NCBI GenBank assembly: GCA_964372215.1
Contig: CAYJQC010000024.1
Span: forward strand, 9,233-73,232
Length of the DNA stretch: 64,000 nt
Direction: 5' to 3'
From: DAIMFL01 sp964372215
Lineage (GTDB): Bacteria > Pseudomonadota > Alphaproteobacteria > Dongiales > Dongiaceae
Part shown: piece by piece, positions 52,929 through 61,850 of the stretch
How positions within the stretch are numbered: position 1 is the stretch's first letter
Layout: the number at the start of each line of letters is the position of its first letter
Notes under the pieces: model-generated
Seen by the model: only the letters and a program-made list of their open reading frames with translations
What the model was told of the DNA's origin: nothing
Database searches by the model: none
Program-made: the position numbers and the translations under genes

Positions 52929-54248
52929 CTACCTCTCCCGGCGCGCCCGCCACAGCTCCCAGGCCATGCGGGTCCGTACGCCGATGTCGAGGAACGGGCG
53001 TGGCGGCAACGGATCCGGCGTCCCCAGGCTTTCCATGTCCGATATCAGCGGGTTGTCGACGCCGCAGGCCAGGTCGGCGGCGAGCAGGCCGCCGATGGTG
53101 CCCTTGGTGACGCCGACCGCGTTCTGGCAGACCGCCGCCCAGACATTGGGGGCGATCCGGCCGAAGCCCGGCGCGTGATTGCGCGACAGGCAGAGATAGC
53201 CGGTCCAGGTATGCTCGAGCGCGACGTCCGGCAGCATGGGAAAGCGCCGCTGGAACAGGCGCTGGTGGTGGGCGCGGTTGGCGGCGCGTTCGCTCGCGCC
53301 TTGCCGCAGGCCGGGGCAGTAGTGGATGTTCTGGCGGATCAGGATGCGGTGGTCGCGGGTGAACCGCATGGTGATACCGGCATAGGCGTTGGCCGGCGTC
53401 AAACCCCAGTCCTCGCCGCCGCCGAGCGCCGCGCGCTCGGACGCGCTCAGCCGCCGCGTCAGGCTGGCATGGGCGGCGAGCCGCAGCAGCCGGCCGCGAT
53501 AGGCGCCGAACTGCTCGGCCCAGGCGTTGACCGTCAGGATCATCTTCGGCGCGAACACGCTGCCCCCGGGGGTGGTCAGGCGGATGCCGTTGGCGCTCTC
53601 CATGCCGGTGACCGGGGTGCGCTCGTGGAGCGTGACGTTGCCCGGCAGGCTGTCTGCCAGGCCGCGGGTCAGCGCCGCCGGGTTCATCAGACCGCAGCCC
53701 GGCGTGTGCACCGCCGCCCGGTAGTAGGGCGTGCCGATCTCGGCGGCGAGGGCCGCGCCCTCGACCCAACGCCAGGGCTCGCCGAGCGCGTCGAGCTCCT
53801 TGACCACCGGCTCGAGCACCTGGCGCACGCCCCGGTCCGACACCGCGGCGTGGTACTTGCCGCGCCGGCCCCAGTCGCAGGCGATGCCGTGGGCCGCGAC
53901 CATCGCCTCGAGGTGGTCGATGGCGGCGCGCGACAGCCTGATGAAGCGCTGCGGGCCGTCGAGTTCCTCGAGCGAGCTGCCGACATTGTGCGGCACGTCG
54001 ATGGCGAAGCCGGAGTTGCGGCCCGAGGCGCCCTCGCCCGCCGCCTCGGCCTCGAGCAGCACGACATGATCGTCCGGCCGGTTCTCGGCCAGGCGCCGCG
54101 CCGCCGCCAGCCCGGCGAAGCCGGCGCCGACCACCACCCAGTCGGCGCGCACATCGCCCGCCAGCGCCGGCCGTTCGGCGCGCGGCGGCAGGATCGCGCT
54201 CCAGCCGTTCGCGGTGTCGTCCGCCGGCAGGTTGCGGATGTGCTGCAT
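52929..54248 (-). CDS. FAD-dependent amine oxidoreductase (gamma-glutamylputrescine oxidase-like, DAO family)
   Basis: A 439-residue flavoenzyme with the N-terminal dinucleotide motif DWVVVGAGFAGLAAARRLAE, then EGASGRNSGFAIDV and C-terminal GYLCLSRNHAPGFGRI. It matches the DAO/PuuB group, which oxidises secondary amines such as gamma-glutamylputrescine or N-methylated amino acids. The substrate is undetermined. It is divergent from a TetR gene; the perfect palindrome at 54281-54298 lies 33 bp upstream of its ATG. Confidence 0.88.
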   Translation of the reverse strand: MQHIRNLPADDTANGWSAILPPRAERPALAGDVRADWVVVGAGFAGLAAARRLAENRPDDHVVLLEAEAAGEGASGRNSGFAIDVPHNVGSSLEELDGPQRFIRLSRAAIDHLEAMVAAHGIACDWGRRGKYHAAVSDRGVRQVLEPVVKELDALGEPWRWVEGAALAAEIGTPYYRAAVHTPGCGLMNPAALTRGLADSLPGNVTLHERTPVTGMESANGIRLTTPGGSVFAPKMILTVNAWAEQFGAYRGRLLRLAAHASLTRRLSASERAALGGGEDWGLTPANAYAGITMRFTRDHRILIRQNIHYCPGLRQGASERAANRAHHQRLFQRRFPMLPDVALEHTWTGYLCLSRNHAPGFGRIAPNVWAAVCQNAVGVTKGTIGGLLAADLACGVDNPLISDMESLGTPDPLPPRPFLDIGVRTRMAWELWRARRER

Positions 54249-54280
54249 CGTGCGCGCCTCACTGGAAGCCGAAGACGTTA

Positions 54281-54298
54281 CCATACAGTTCTGTATGG
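54281..54298. promoter_or_regulatory. Perfect palindromic operator between FAD oxidase and TetR genes
   Basis: CCATACAG-TT-CTGTATGG, 8-bp arms with a 2-bp spacer. On the minus strand it covers the spacer and -10 of a promoter-like TTGTCA-N18-TATGGT (54309-54280) for the oxidase. It lies 57 bp upstream of the TetR ATG. It is most simply the binding site of that TetR, controlling both sides. Confidence 0.65.
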
Positions 54299-54355
54299 CC
54301 AGGTGACAAGGATGTACGCTAGGCTGGGTTCGTGAAAACGGGAGGCGGCACCGGG

Positions 54356-55039
54356 ATGGACGCGGGATCGACCCGGAGCGTGACGGAAGCGACGGCGCCG
54401 GGCGGCGCGGCGCTCGGCCGTCGCGACTGGATCGCCGCCGCCCGCCGGCTGCTGGTCGCCGAGGGCCTCGAGGCGGTGAAGATCACCCGGCTGGCCGAGG
54501 CGCTCGGCGTCACCCGCGGCAGCTTCTACTGGCATTTCACCGACCGCGCCGACCTGCTCGACGCGCTGCTGGCGCTGTGGGAACGGCAGAACACCCGCGC
54601 GGTGGTCGAGGCGGCGGAGAGCGCGCTCGACCTGACATCCGGCGTCCTCGCCCTGTTCGACGTCTGGGTCGACGCGGCGCGCTTCGATCCGGCACTCGAC
54701 GGCGCGGTGCGCGAATGGGCGCGGCGCGCGGCCAGGGTGCGCAAGGCGGTGCAGCGGGCGGACGACGCGCGGGTCGCCGCCATCGCCGACCTGTTCGCGC
54801 GCAGCGGCTACGACGCCGGCGAGGCGTTCATCCGCGCCCGCATCATCTATTTCACCCAGACCGGCTACTACGCCCTCGGCATCGCCGAGACGCTGATGGA
54901 ACGCATGCGCTACCTCGAAGGCTATTTCGAGGGCTTCACCGGGCGGGTGCTGCCCTCCGGCGTTGCCGAAGCCTATCGCGCCCGCCAGAGTCGCCTGGAG
55001 GCCGGACGGCCGCGCCGTCCGGCCCGCCGGCGGCGCTAG
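54356..55039 (+). CDS. TetR-family transcriptional regulator
   Basis: A 227-residue regulator with HTH AVKITRLAEALGVTRGSFYW ending HF, and a C-terminal ligand domain ending in an Arg-rich tail. The ATG at 54356 follows GGAGG by 10 nt; a GTG eight codons earlier is possible. It is divergent from the FAD oxidase with a shared operator. The aldolase and MttB genes downstream on its own strand may be part of the same regulon. Confidence 0.9.
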   Translation: MDAGSTRSVTEATAPGGAALGRRDWIAAARRLLVAEGLEAVKITRLAEALGVTRGSFYWHFTDRADLLDALLALWERQNTRAVVEAAESALDLTSGVLALFDVWVDAARFDPALDGAVREWARRAARVRKAVQRADDARVAAIADLFARSGYDAGEAFIRARIIYFTQTGYYALGIAETLMERMRYLEGYFEGFTGRVLPSGVAEAYRARQSRLEAGRPRRPARRRR

Positions 55040-55146
55040 AGTCGGGGTGGCAGCCTTGGACAGTCTTCCCGCCCGGGCCTATCATTGCGCCATCCGGCCC
55101 GCGCCCGTTAAGGCTGCGGCCGATTCTCCATCGCCAGGGTGTCCCA

Positions 55147-55911
55147 ATGAGCCTGCACAGCGTCCCCAATCGCGACTCCGAGACGCGCGATCCCTTTCGG
55201 CAGCAGCGCGTCGACCTGGCCGCGGCGTTCCGCTGGACCGCGCGGCTCGGCATGCACGAATCGGTCGCCAACCATTTCAGCCTGGCGGTGAACGACGAGG
55301 GCACCCGGTTCCTGATCAACCCGAACGGCCGGCATTTCTCGCGCATCCGGGCCAGCGAGCTGCTGCTGCTCGACGCCAACGATCCGCAGACCATGGATCG
55401 TCAGGACGCGCCCGACGCGACCGCCTGGGCGATCCACGGTGCGCTGCACCGCCGGCTGCGCCACGCGCGCTGCGTGCTGCACGCGCATCCGAAGCACGCG
55501 ACCGTGCTGGCCAGCCTCGAGGACAGCCGGATCCTGCCGATCGACCAGAACACCATGCGCTTCTTCGGGCGCGTCGCGATCGACGACGGCTTCGACGGGA
55601 TGGGGCTGGGCGACGAGGCCGAGCGGATGGTCGGCGGGCTCGGCGACAAGGCCGTGATGATCATGGGCAATCACGGCGTGCTGGTGGTCGCGCACTCGGT
55701 GGCCCAGGCGTTCGACGAGCTGTACTACCTCGAGCGCGCCTGCGAGACCCTGGTCACCGCCTACATGACGGGCCGGAAGCTGCGCGTCGCATCGGACGCG
55801 GTGGCAGCGAAGACCGCGCGGCAATGGCTCGACTATCCCGCCTTCGCCGCCAATCATTTCCGCGAGCTGAAGGCGATCCTCGACGCGGAAGCGCCCGACT
55901 ACCAGCATTGA
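55147..55911 (+). CDS. Class II aldolase/adducin family protein
   Basis: A 254-residue protein with the zinc-site histidines of the class II aldolase/adducin family: HAHPKH and, later, GNHGVLVVAHS. Members cleave or epimerise sugar phosphates and related hydroxy acids; several alphaproteobacterial ones act on decarboxylation or aldol steps of unknown pathways. The substrate is not clear. It lies 44 bp before the MttB-family gene, so the two are probably co-transcribed. Confidence 0.88.
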   Translation: MSLHSVPNRDSETRDPFRQQRVDLAAAFRWTARLGMHESVANHFSLAVNDEGTRFLINPNGRHFSRIRASELLLLDANDPQTMDRQDAPDATAWAIHGALHRRLRHARCVLHAHPKHATVLASLEDSRILPIDQNTMRFFGRVAIDDGFDGMGLGDEAERMVGGLGDKAVMIMGNHGVLVVAHSVAQAFDELYYLERACETLVTAYMTGRKLRVASDAVAAKTARQWLDYPAFAANHFRELKAILDAEAPDYQH

Positions 55912-55955
55912 CCCGTCCGGGCCGGCGCGCCGCGACGGCAGGACGGAGCTAGGCC

Positions 55956-57518
55956 ATGGCAGCGACCCGCGAGGACAGCCTGGGCGAACGCCGCCAGCGG
56001 CGGCGGCGCGCCGAACCTTCCGGCATGACGCGGCGACCGCAAGGCGAAGCGGCGCCGTGGCAGATGCGCAACCCGTTCCGCCCGATCGAGCTGTTCCCGG
56101 AGGATCGCATCGAGGCGATCCACGACACCTCGATGACCATTCTCGAGGAGATCGGCCTCAAGATCCTGCATCCCGAGTCCCGGCGGCTGCTCAAGGCCGC
56201 CGGCGCCGCGGTCGACGAGGGCGAGATGCGGGTGCGCCTCGACCGCGCGCTGGTGATGGCGGCGGTGGCCAAGGCGCCGGCGGTCGTCACCCTGCACGCC
56301 CGCAATCCGGCGCACCACGTCGAGGTCGGCGGCAACGCGGTCGCGGTCAAGATGGTCGGCGGCCCGCCGAACTGCTCCGACCTCGACGGCGGACGCCGGC
56401 CGGGCAGCCTGGCGGACTATGAGAACTTCCTGCGCCTGGCCCAGGCCTTCGACGTGATCAACCTGCCGAGCTCGTCGGTCGAGCCGCTCGACGTCGAGCT
56501 GCGGTTCCGCCACCTGGAGATGACGCGCTCGCAGATCCTGCTGACCGACAAGGTGCCGTTCGCCTATAGCCGCGGTCGCGGCCAGGTCGCCGACGCGCTC
56601 GAACTGGTCCGCATCTCGCGCGGCGTGTCGCGCGCGCAGTTCGAGCAGGAGCCGTCCTGCCACACCGTGGTCAACGCCAACTCGCCGCTGCTGCTCGACC
56701 AGATCATGTGCCAGGGCATCCTCGACTTCGCCCGCGCCGGCCAGCTCGTCATCCTGACGCCCTTCACCCTCGCCGGCGCGATGGCGCCGGTCACCATCGC
56801 CGGGGCGCTGGCGCAGCAGAACGCCGAGGCGCTGGCCGGGATCGCGCTGGCCCAGATCGCCCGGCCCGGCGCCGCGGTCGCCTATGGCGGCTTTACCTCG
56901 AACGTCGACATGAAGAGCGGCGCGCCGGCCTTCGGCACCCCGGAATACGTCCAGGCCTGCTTCGCCACCGGCCAGCTGGCGCGGCGCTATCGCCTGCCGT
57001 GGCGCTCGTCCAACGTCAACGCCTCGAACGCGCCGGACGCCCAGGCGACCTATGAATCCCAGATGTCGCTGTGGGGCGCGCTGATGGGCGGCTGCAACGT
57101 CCTGATCCATGCCGCCGGCTGGCTCGAAGGCGGCCTCACCGCCAGCTTCGAGAAGATGATCATCGACGTCGAAATGCTGCGCATGTTCCGCGCGCTGTTC
57201 CAGCCGGTCGCCTGCGACGAGGCGGCGCTGGCGCTCGACGCGGTGCGCGAGGTCGGCCCCGGCGGGCATTACTTCGGCGCGGCCCACACCCTGGCGCGCT
57301 ACCAGAATGCGTTCTACGCGCCGATGCTGTCCGACTGGCGCAACTACGAGACCTGGAAGGCCGACGGCGCGCTCGACGCGACCCAGCGCGCCCACCGCAT
57401 CTACAAGCGGACCCTGGCCGAGTTCGAGGCTCCGCCGCTCGACGAGGGCGTGCGCGACGAACTCGACGAGTTCGTCGCCCGCCGCCGTCGAGAGGGCGGC
57501 GCGACCCCGACCGACTGA
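55956..57518 (+). CDS. Trimethylamine methyltransferase (MttB) family protein, non-pyrrolysine type
   Basis: A 520-residue TIM-barrel of the COG5598 MttB superfamily: RIEAIHDTSMTILEEIGLKI, KMVGGPPNCSDLDGGRRPGS and GWLEGGLTASFEKMIIDVEM. The frame has no in-frame TAG, so no pyrrolysine. Non-Pyl relatives demethylate glycine betaine, proline betaine or carnitine with a corrinoid protein. No corrinoid protein or its reductase is encoded within this window. The first about 36 residues are charged and poorly conserved, so the start may be later. Its neighbour is the class II aldolase. Confidence 0.88.
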   Translation: MAATREDSLGERRQRRRRAEPSGMTRRPQGEAAPWQMRNPFRPIELFPEDRIEAIHDTSMTILEEIGLKILHPESRRLLKAAGAAVDEGEMRVRLDRALVMAAVAKAPAVVTLHARNPAHHVEVGGNAVAVKMVGGPPNCSDLDGGRRPGSLADYENFLRLAQAFDVINLPSSSVEPLDVELRFRHLEMTRSQILLTDKVPFAYSRGRGQVADALELVRISRGVSRAQFEQEPSCHTVVNANSPLLLDQIMCQGILDFARAGQLVILTPFTLAGAMAPVTIAGALAQQNAEALAGIALAQIARPGAAVAYGGFTSNVDMKSGAPAFGTPEYVQACFATGQLARRYRLPWRSSNVNASNAPDAQATYESQMSLWGALMGGCNVLIHAAGWLEGGLTASFEKMIIDVEMLRMFRALFQPVACDEAALALDAVREVGPGGHYFGAAHTLARYQNAFYAPMLSDWRNYETWKADGALDATQRAHRIYKRTLAEFEAPPLDEGVRDELDEFVARRRREGGATPTD

Positions 57519-57665
57519 CCTCCGTCGCCCGGTTCGTCCGGACTCCGGACACCGGTGGCTGCGCCGGCCGGCCCTGTCACAACTTTGCGGTGTTCAATCG
57601 CTTTGGCCTGCGGCAGAGTGGCAACAGGACAGCGACGAACCCCGCGGCAGGGAGCGTGCGGAAAG

Positions 57666-58238
57666 ATGAGGAGCACCGGAACTGCGGCGGCCATCGCGAT
57701 GCTGGCATGCCTGGCCGGCGCACCGGCCGGCGCCGAGGACGACGGCGAGATCGACTGCGCCAGCCTGAAGACGGTGACGATCCAGAATCTCGCGCAGTAC
57801 GATTACACCTATTGCGCCGCCCACCGAAGCACGGGGCGATCGAGCGGCAGCTACGACGGCAATGTCAGCTCGTCCGACGAGGCCATGGTCGCCATCACCC
57901 GCGCGACCTTCGTGGCGATGCGCGTGATCACCGCCGGACGCACGACATTCTTCCCGATCGACGACAACCGCGACTTCGTCGCCAACATGCTGCCGGATAC
58001 GCCGATGCGCAACTGGGGCGCCGAGCGGCGCTATGGCCGCTTCATCGTGACCCCGGTCGAGGCCCAGGTCACCGACGACTCGCCGTTCCTGAACTGCTTC
58101 GCGTTTCTGAGCAAGGGCGCCCCGGCCGGCCTCGCCCCCGGCTACAAATCGGGACTCGGCGGGATCTACTGCGCCGTCGACCAGCTGACCCCGACCGACG
58201 GCGAGATCGAGACGTTTCTCGACGACATCCACTACTGA
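57666..58238 (+). CDS. Secreted protein of unknown function
   Basis: A 190-residue protein with a signal peptide (MRSTGTAAAIAMLACLAG, cut near AGAED), so periplasmic. The mature part has paired cysteines (DCASL, YCAAH, NCFAF, YCAVD) that could form two disulfides. No family recognised. The frame extends upstream to 57555 without support. It is followed 145 bp later by rimO. Confidence 0.7.
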   Translation: MRSTGTAAAIAMLACLAGAPAGAEDDGEIDCASLKTVTIQNLAQYDYTYCAAHRSTGRSSGSYDGNVSSSDEAMVAITRATFVAMRVITAGRTTFFPIDDNRDFVANMLPDTPMRNWGAERRYGRFIVTPVEAQVTDDSPFLNCFAFLSKGAPAGLAPGYKSGLGGIYCAVDQLTPTDGEIETFLDDIHY

Positions 58239-58383
58239 CCCCGGCCCCGGCCGACCAGCGCCCGGCCGCGCCGCGCGGTCGCTCGCTTCCCGGCCCTCGC
58301 GCCGCCGCCCCGCTTCGGTGTAGTCTGCGCGCCGTCGGTGCCGCCCGGAATCCGGGGCGCGCCTGAAAAAACCAAGGATTCCA

Positions 58384-59784
58384 ATGGCGAAGCGCGCCCC
58401 AACAATCGGCCTGGTAAGTCTCGGCTGTCCCAAGGCGCTGGTCGATTCCGAGCGTATCGTCACCCACCTGCGGGCCGAGGGCTATCAGTTCGCCCCCGAC
58501 TACGCCGGCGCCGACGTGGTCATCGTCAATACCTGCGGATTCCTCGACAGCGCCCGGGACGAATCGCTGCAGGCGATCGGCGAGGCGCTGGCCGAGAACG
58601 GCAGGGTGGTGGTGACCGGCTGCCTCGGCGCCGAGGGCAACCTGATCCGCGACCGCTTCCCCGACGTGCTCGCGGTCACCGGACCGCAGCAATACGAGGC
58701 GGTGATCGACGCGGTGCACCGGGCGCGTCCGCCCGCCCATGATCCGTTCCTGGACCTGGTGCCGCCGGAAGGGGTCAAGCTGACCCCGCGCCACTACGCC
58801 TATCTGAAGATCTCCGAAGGCTGCAACCACCGCTGCAGCTTCTGCATCATTCCGCGCATGCGCGGCGACCTGGCGAGCCGCCCGGCCGGCGACGTGCTGC
58901 GCGAGGCGGAGCGCCTGGTGAAGGCGGGGGTCAGGGAACTGCTGGTGATCTCCCAGGACACCTCGGCCTACGGCGTCGATATCCGCCACGCGGCGAGCGA
59001 TTGGCGCGGCCGGCCGGTGCGCGCGCATGTCACCGATCTGGCCGCCGCCCTCGGCGAGCTGGGCGCCTGGGTGCGGCTGCACTACGTCTATCCCTATCCC
59101 CATGTCGACCAGCTCGTGCCGCTGATGGTAGCGGGCAAGGTCCTGCCCTATCTCGACATCCCCTTCCAGCACGCCAGCCCGCGCGTGCTCAAGGCGATGC
59201 GCCGGCCGGCCAACCAGGAAAAGGTGCTGGCCCGCATCAACGCCTGGCGCGAGACCTGCCCCGACCTGACGATCCGCTCGACCTTCATCGTCGGGTTTCC
59301 CGGCGAGACCGAGCGCGAGTTCCAGTTCCTGCTCGACTGGCTGGAGGAAGCCCGGCTCGACCGCGTCGGCTGCTTCAAGTTCGAGCCGGTCGACGGCGCC
59401 GCCGCCAACGATCTCGCCGATCCCGTGGCGGAAGACGTGAAGCAGGAGCGCTGGGACCGCTTCATGGCGACCCAGCAGCGGATCAGCGCGGCGCGGCTCG
59501 GCCGCCAGGTCGGCCGCACCATCGAGGTCATCGTCGACGAGGTCGACGACGAGGGTATCATCGCCCGCTCGCAGATGGACGCGCCGGAGATCGACGGCTG
59601 CGTGTTCCTGGATCCGGCGCCCGCGGGTGGGCCGCGCGTCGCAGCCGGCGACATCATCCGCGCGGTGATCGACGAGGCGTCGGAATACGACCTCTACGGC
59701 ACGGTGGACAGCCCGGCCGCCGCGGCCCGCCGCAAGGTCGGCGGGCCGAAGCGCGCCGCGCCGGCGCGCCGCCGCGCCCAGTGA
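58384..59784 (+). CDS. rimO: Ribosomal protein S12 methylthiotransferase
   Basis: Radical-SAM enzyme that methylthiolates an Asp of ribosomal protein S12. The 466-residue product has the N-terminal UPF0004 domain with three cluster cysteines (LGCPKAL, NTCGF, TGCLG), the radical-SAM motif CNHRCSFC (Cys147, Cys151, Cys154) and a C-terminal TRAM domain (about 375-445). The RimO-specific ISQDTSAYG and YPYPHV elements separate it from MiaB. It ends in a basic tail. Confidence 0.97.
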   Translation: MAKRAPTIGLVSLGCPKALVDSERIVTHLRAEGYQFAPDYAGADVVIVNTCGFLDSARDESLQAIGEALAENGRVVVTGCLGAEGNLIRDRFPDVLAVTGPQQYEAVIDAVHRARPPAHDPFLDLVPPEGVKLTPRHYAYLKISEGCNHRCSFCIIPRMRGDLASRPAGDVLREAERLVKAGVRELLVISQDTSAYGVDIRHAASDWRGRPVRAHVTDLAAALGELGAWVRLHYVYPYPHVDQLVPLMVAGKVLPYLDIPFQHASPRVLKAMRRPANQEKVLARINAWRETCPDLTIRSTFIVGFPGETEREFQFLLDWLEEARLDRVGCFKFEPVDGAAANDLADPVAEDVKQERWDRFMATQQRISAARLGRQVGRTIEVIVDEVDDEGIIARSQMDAPEIDGCVFLDPAPAGGPRVAAGDIIRAVIDEASEYDLYGTVDSPAAAARRKVGGPKRAAPARRRAQ

Positions 59785-59911
59785 CGACGCCCGGCCGCCG
59801 GCGATGGCCGCCATTGCGGCCCGCGCCGCCCGTGATTATCTTCTTCCTGTCGGGGCAATTTTCCCCATGTCGTGCTGTCCGTCGGGACACCATGGAGGGA
59901 GAACCAACGAG

Positions 59912-60436
59912 ATGATCGCGCTCGGACGTCACCCGTTTCCACACGCCTTCCGGAGCATTCTCGCCGTGCTGCTGCTGGCGCTCGCCGCCGGTTGCGCCAA
60001 TGGCGGCGACGGCGCGGACAGCGCCGCCGCCAAGGCCGATTCCCTGGTTGCCGCCCGCCAGAATCTGGTCGCGGCGCTGCGGGATTGCTCCGGCCGCAAC
60101 GACTACGATCCCGATGATCCCGCGTTGCCCCAGAACGCCTTGGCGCCGCATGAGCTGAAGTGGCGGGATTGCGCCTATGCGGCGGCGCGCGACTATACCC
60201 GGGTCAACACCGCGCTCGCCCTCTCCTTCGGCACCCTGATCGACGAGGACCGCCGGATGACCCAGGCGATTGCCGACGGCCGCATGACCCGGTTCGACCG
60301 GCGTCAGCGGCTGCAGGAGATGATCGAGGGCATCCGCCTGAAGGAAGAAGCCCAGATCGAGGGCCTGCAGAGCGAACAGTCCCGCGACCAGGATCTGGCC
60401 CGCCAGGTGATCGAGGGACTGCGCGGCCTGAATTGA
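59912..60436 (+). CDS. Putative lipoprotein with helical domain
   Basis: A 174-residue protein. The signal sequence ends in LAAGC (Cys28), so it is a lipoprotein. The mature part is charged and helical (RRMTQAIADGRMTRFDRRQR, RLQEMIEGIRLKEEAQIEGL) and probably forms a coiled coil. No known family. GGAGGGAG lies 11 nt upstream of the ATG. Confidence 0.75.
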   Translation: MIALGRHPFPHAFRSILAVLLLALAAGCANGGDGADSAAAKADSLVAARQNLVAALRDCSGRNDYDPDDPALPQNALAPHELKWRDCAYAAARDYTRVNTALALSFGTLIDEDRRMTQAIADGRMTRFDRRQRLQEMIEGIRLKEEAQIEGLQSEQSRDQDLARQVIEGLRGLN

Positions 60437-60721
60437 GCACGCGGCGGAAGTGCTTGGCGCCGGCGCGATCCTGATTGCCGTCGTCGCCATCGCCGGGACG
60501 CGAACACCAGAGCCTTCAGGCAGACCGCAACTTCCATCGGCGTGACCGAAGAACCGGCGACGGTGGCATCGGCACCCGCACGACCCCTGCCACGATTCCG
60601 CCATGTTGATTGGGCGGAATTCACCTTGCGGACAGGCGTCGTCAACAAACGCACCCCAGCTATCATGCGTCGCCGAAATGGTTCGGCGATCGACTGTTCA
60701 AGACATCCCCAGGAGATCCCC
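60437..60721. other. Intergenic region before the DUF1344 gene
   Basis: 285 bp with no convincing gene. It holds the inverted repeat at 60595-60620 and an AGGAG just before the DUF1344 start. Confidence 0.5.
60595..60620. promoter_or_regulatory. Inverted repeat upstream of the DUF1344 gene
   Basis: ATTCCGCC and GGCGGAAT are perfect 8-bp arms around a 10-bp AT-rich spacer, about 100 bp upstream of the ATG. It may be an operator or a small hairpin. Confidence 0.35.
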
Positions 60722-60973
60722 ATGAAGAAGCTGTTGGCCGTGCTCGGCGCGTGCGCCGTCCTGACCTCGGCCGGCCTTGCGTTGGCCGCCGACGCGAGCG
60801 GCAAGATCAAGTCGATCGACACCAAGACCATGATGTTCACCCTCGACAACGGCACGGCGTACAAGGCCGAGAAGGGCGTGGATCTGGCCAAGCTGAAGGT
60901 CGGCGAGAAGATCCTGGTGACCTATGCGGTGAAGAACGGCACCAACGAGGCGACCGCGGTCAAGATGCAGTAG
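60722..60973 (+). CDS. DUF1344 family periplasmic protein
   Basis: An 83-residue protein with a clean signal peptide (MKKLLAVLGACAVLTSAGLA, cut after ALAA) and a small beta domain ASGKIKSIDTKTMMFTLDNG, typical of DUF1344. Function unknown; such proteins are abundant small periplasmic proteins in alphaproteobacteria. AGGAG precedes the ATG. Confidence 0.88.
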   Translation: MKKLLAVLGACAVLTSAGLALAADASGKIKSIDTKTMMFTLDNGTAYKAEKGVDLAKLKVGEKILVTYAVKNGTNEATAVKMQ

Positions 60974-61115
60974 GCGTCCCTTGACGCCGAGCCAGGCGCG
61001 TCCCGGATCGACTCGATTCGAGGCACGAATCCCGGCCCGTCCTGCCGAGGTGGAGTGCGATTGACGGATTACGCTGATCCGGTGCGTACAAATCGTGTTC
61101 CAGGAAATGGCACGT

Positions 61116-61149
61116 CACCCGGGCGCTTCCCACTGGATGCGCCCGGGTG
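61116..61149. terminator. Bidirectional hairpin between convergent genes
   Basis: CACCCGGGCGC (61116-61126) pairs over 11 bp with GCGCCCGGGTG (61139-61149) around a 12-nt loop, between the DUF1344 gene and the convergent GNAT gene. It has no T-run. Confidence 0.5.
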
Positions 61150-61180
61150 TCTGCCGCGTCGTGGCGGGTGTCGCGTTGCC

Positions 61181-61753
61181 TCAGGCCGGCACGGCCAGCA
61201 GCAGCGCCTCGCCGTGGTACTGGATCAGGGGATGCGGCACCACCTCGCGGCGATCGACGGCGACGAAGCCCAGTCTTTCATAGAGCCGCAGGGCGGCGTG
61301 ATTTTCCGAGAAGCAGATCAGGCTGAGCCGGGCCAGCGCCTCGGCCTTCGCCCGCTCGCGCATCGCCTGGATCAGCCGCGTGCCCAGGCCCAGGCCGCGA
61401 TAGGCCGGGTGCAGCGCGATGCCGCAGATGTAGAGGCTGTCCGGCAGCTCGAGTTCGGCATAGGGGCGCAGGACCGGGTCGGTCTCGCTCACCGGCGCGA
61501 GCGGGCCGCGCATCGGGAACGCGTTCACCATGCCGACCACGTTGCCGGCCTCGTCGGCGACCACGCAGTTCTCATAGGAAAACCCGACGCCCCGGTGGGC
61601 GTAGCGGCGGGTCCCGACCTCGAGCGGCGCTTCACCCGGCTTGGCCAGGGATTTCCAGACATAGTCGGCGACCCCGCCCGAGGACAGGCGGAACAGATCG
61701 GCGATGGCACGGGCGTCGTCGCGTCGGGCCTGTCTGAGGGTGGGAATCATCAT
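61181..61753 (-). CDS. GNAT-family N-acetyltransferase
   Basis: A 190-residue acetyltransferase. Motif A reads GIALHPAYRGLGLGTRLIQA, with the acetyl-CoA-binding loop in YRGLGLG. Motif B reads ARLSLICFSENHAALRLYER, ending LGF. The acceptor is unknown. The start MMIPTLRQARRDDA is chosen because GNAT domains begin here; a GTG at 61840 gives a longer form starting 10 bp after the TTC38-like stop. Probably co-transcribed with that gene. Confidence 0.85.
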   Translation of the reverse strand: MMIPTLRQARRDDARAIADLFRLSSGGVADYVWKSLAKPGEAPLEVGTRRYAHRGVGFSYENCVVADEAGNVVGMVNAFPMRGPLAPVSETDPVLRPYAELELPDSLYICGIALHPAYRGLGLGTRLIQAMRERAKAEALARLSLICFSENHAALRLYERLGFVAVDRREVVPHPLIQYHGEALLLAVPA

Positions 61754-61850
61754 GCCCGTCCAGGATTGACGGAAGCGGCCGGCGGCCGGCGCGGCGGAGC
61801 CGAGTTCGGGGGGCGACCCCGCCGCGCACATCGTCGTCACGCCGCGTCGC

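Noticed and set aside
55956..57518. Pyrrolysine-containing trimethylamine methyltransferase
   Set aside because: There is no internal TAG codon in the frame and no pyrrolysine biosynthesis genes in the window.
60304..60891. Minus-strand 195-codon open frame across the gap before the DUF1344 gene
   Set aside because: It overlaps the DUF1344 and lipoprotein genes in antisense, and has no ribosome-binding site or recognisable domain.
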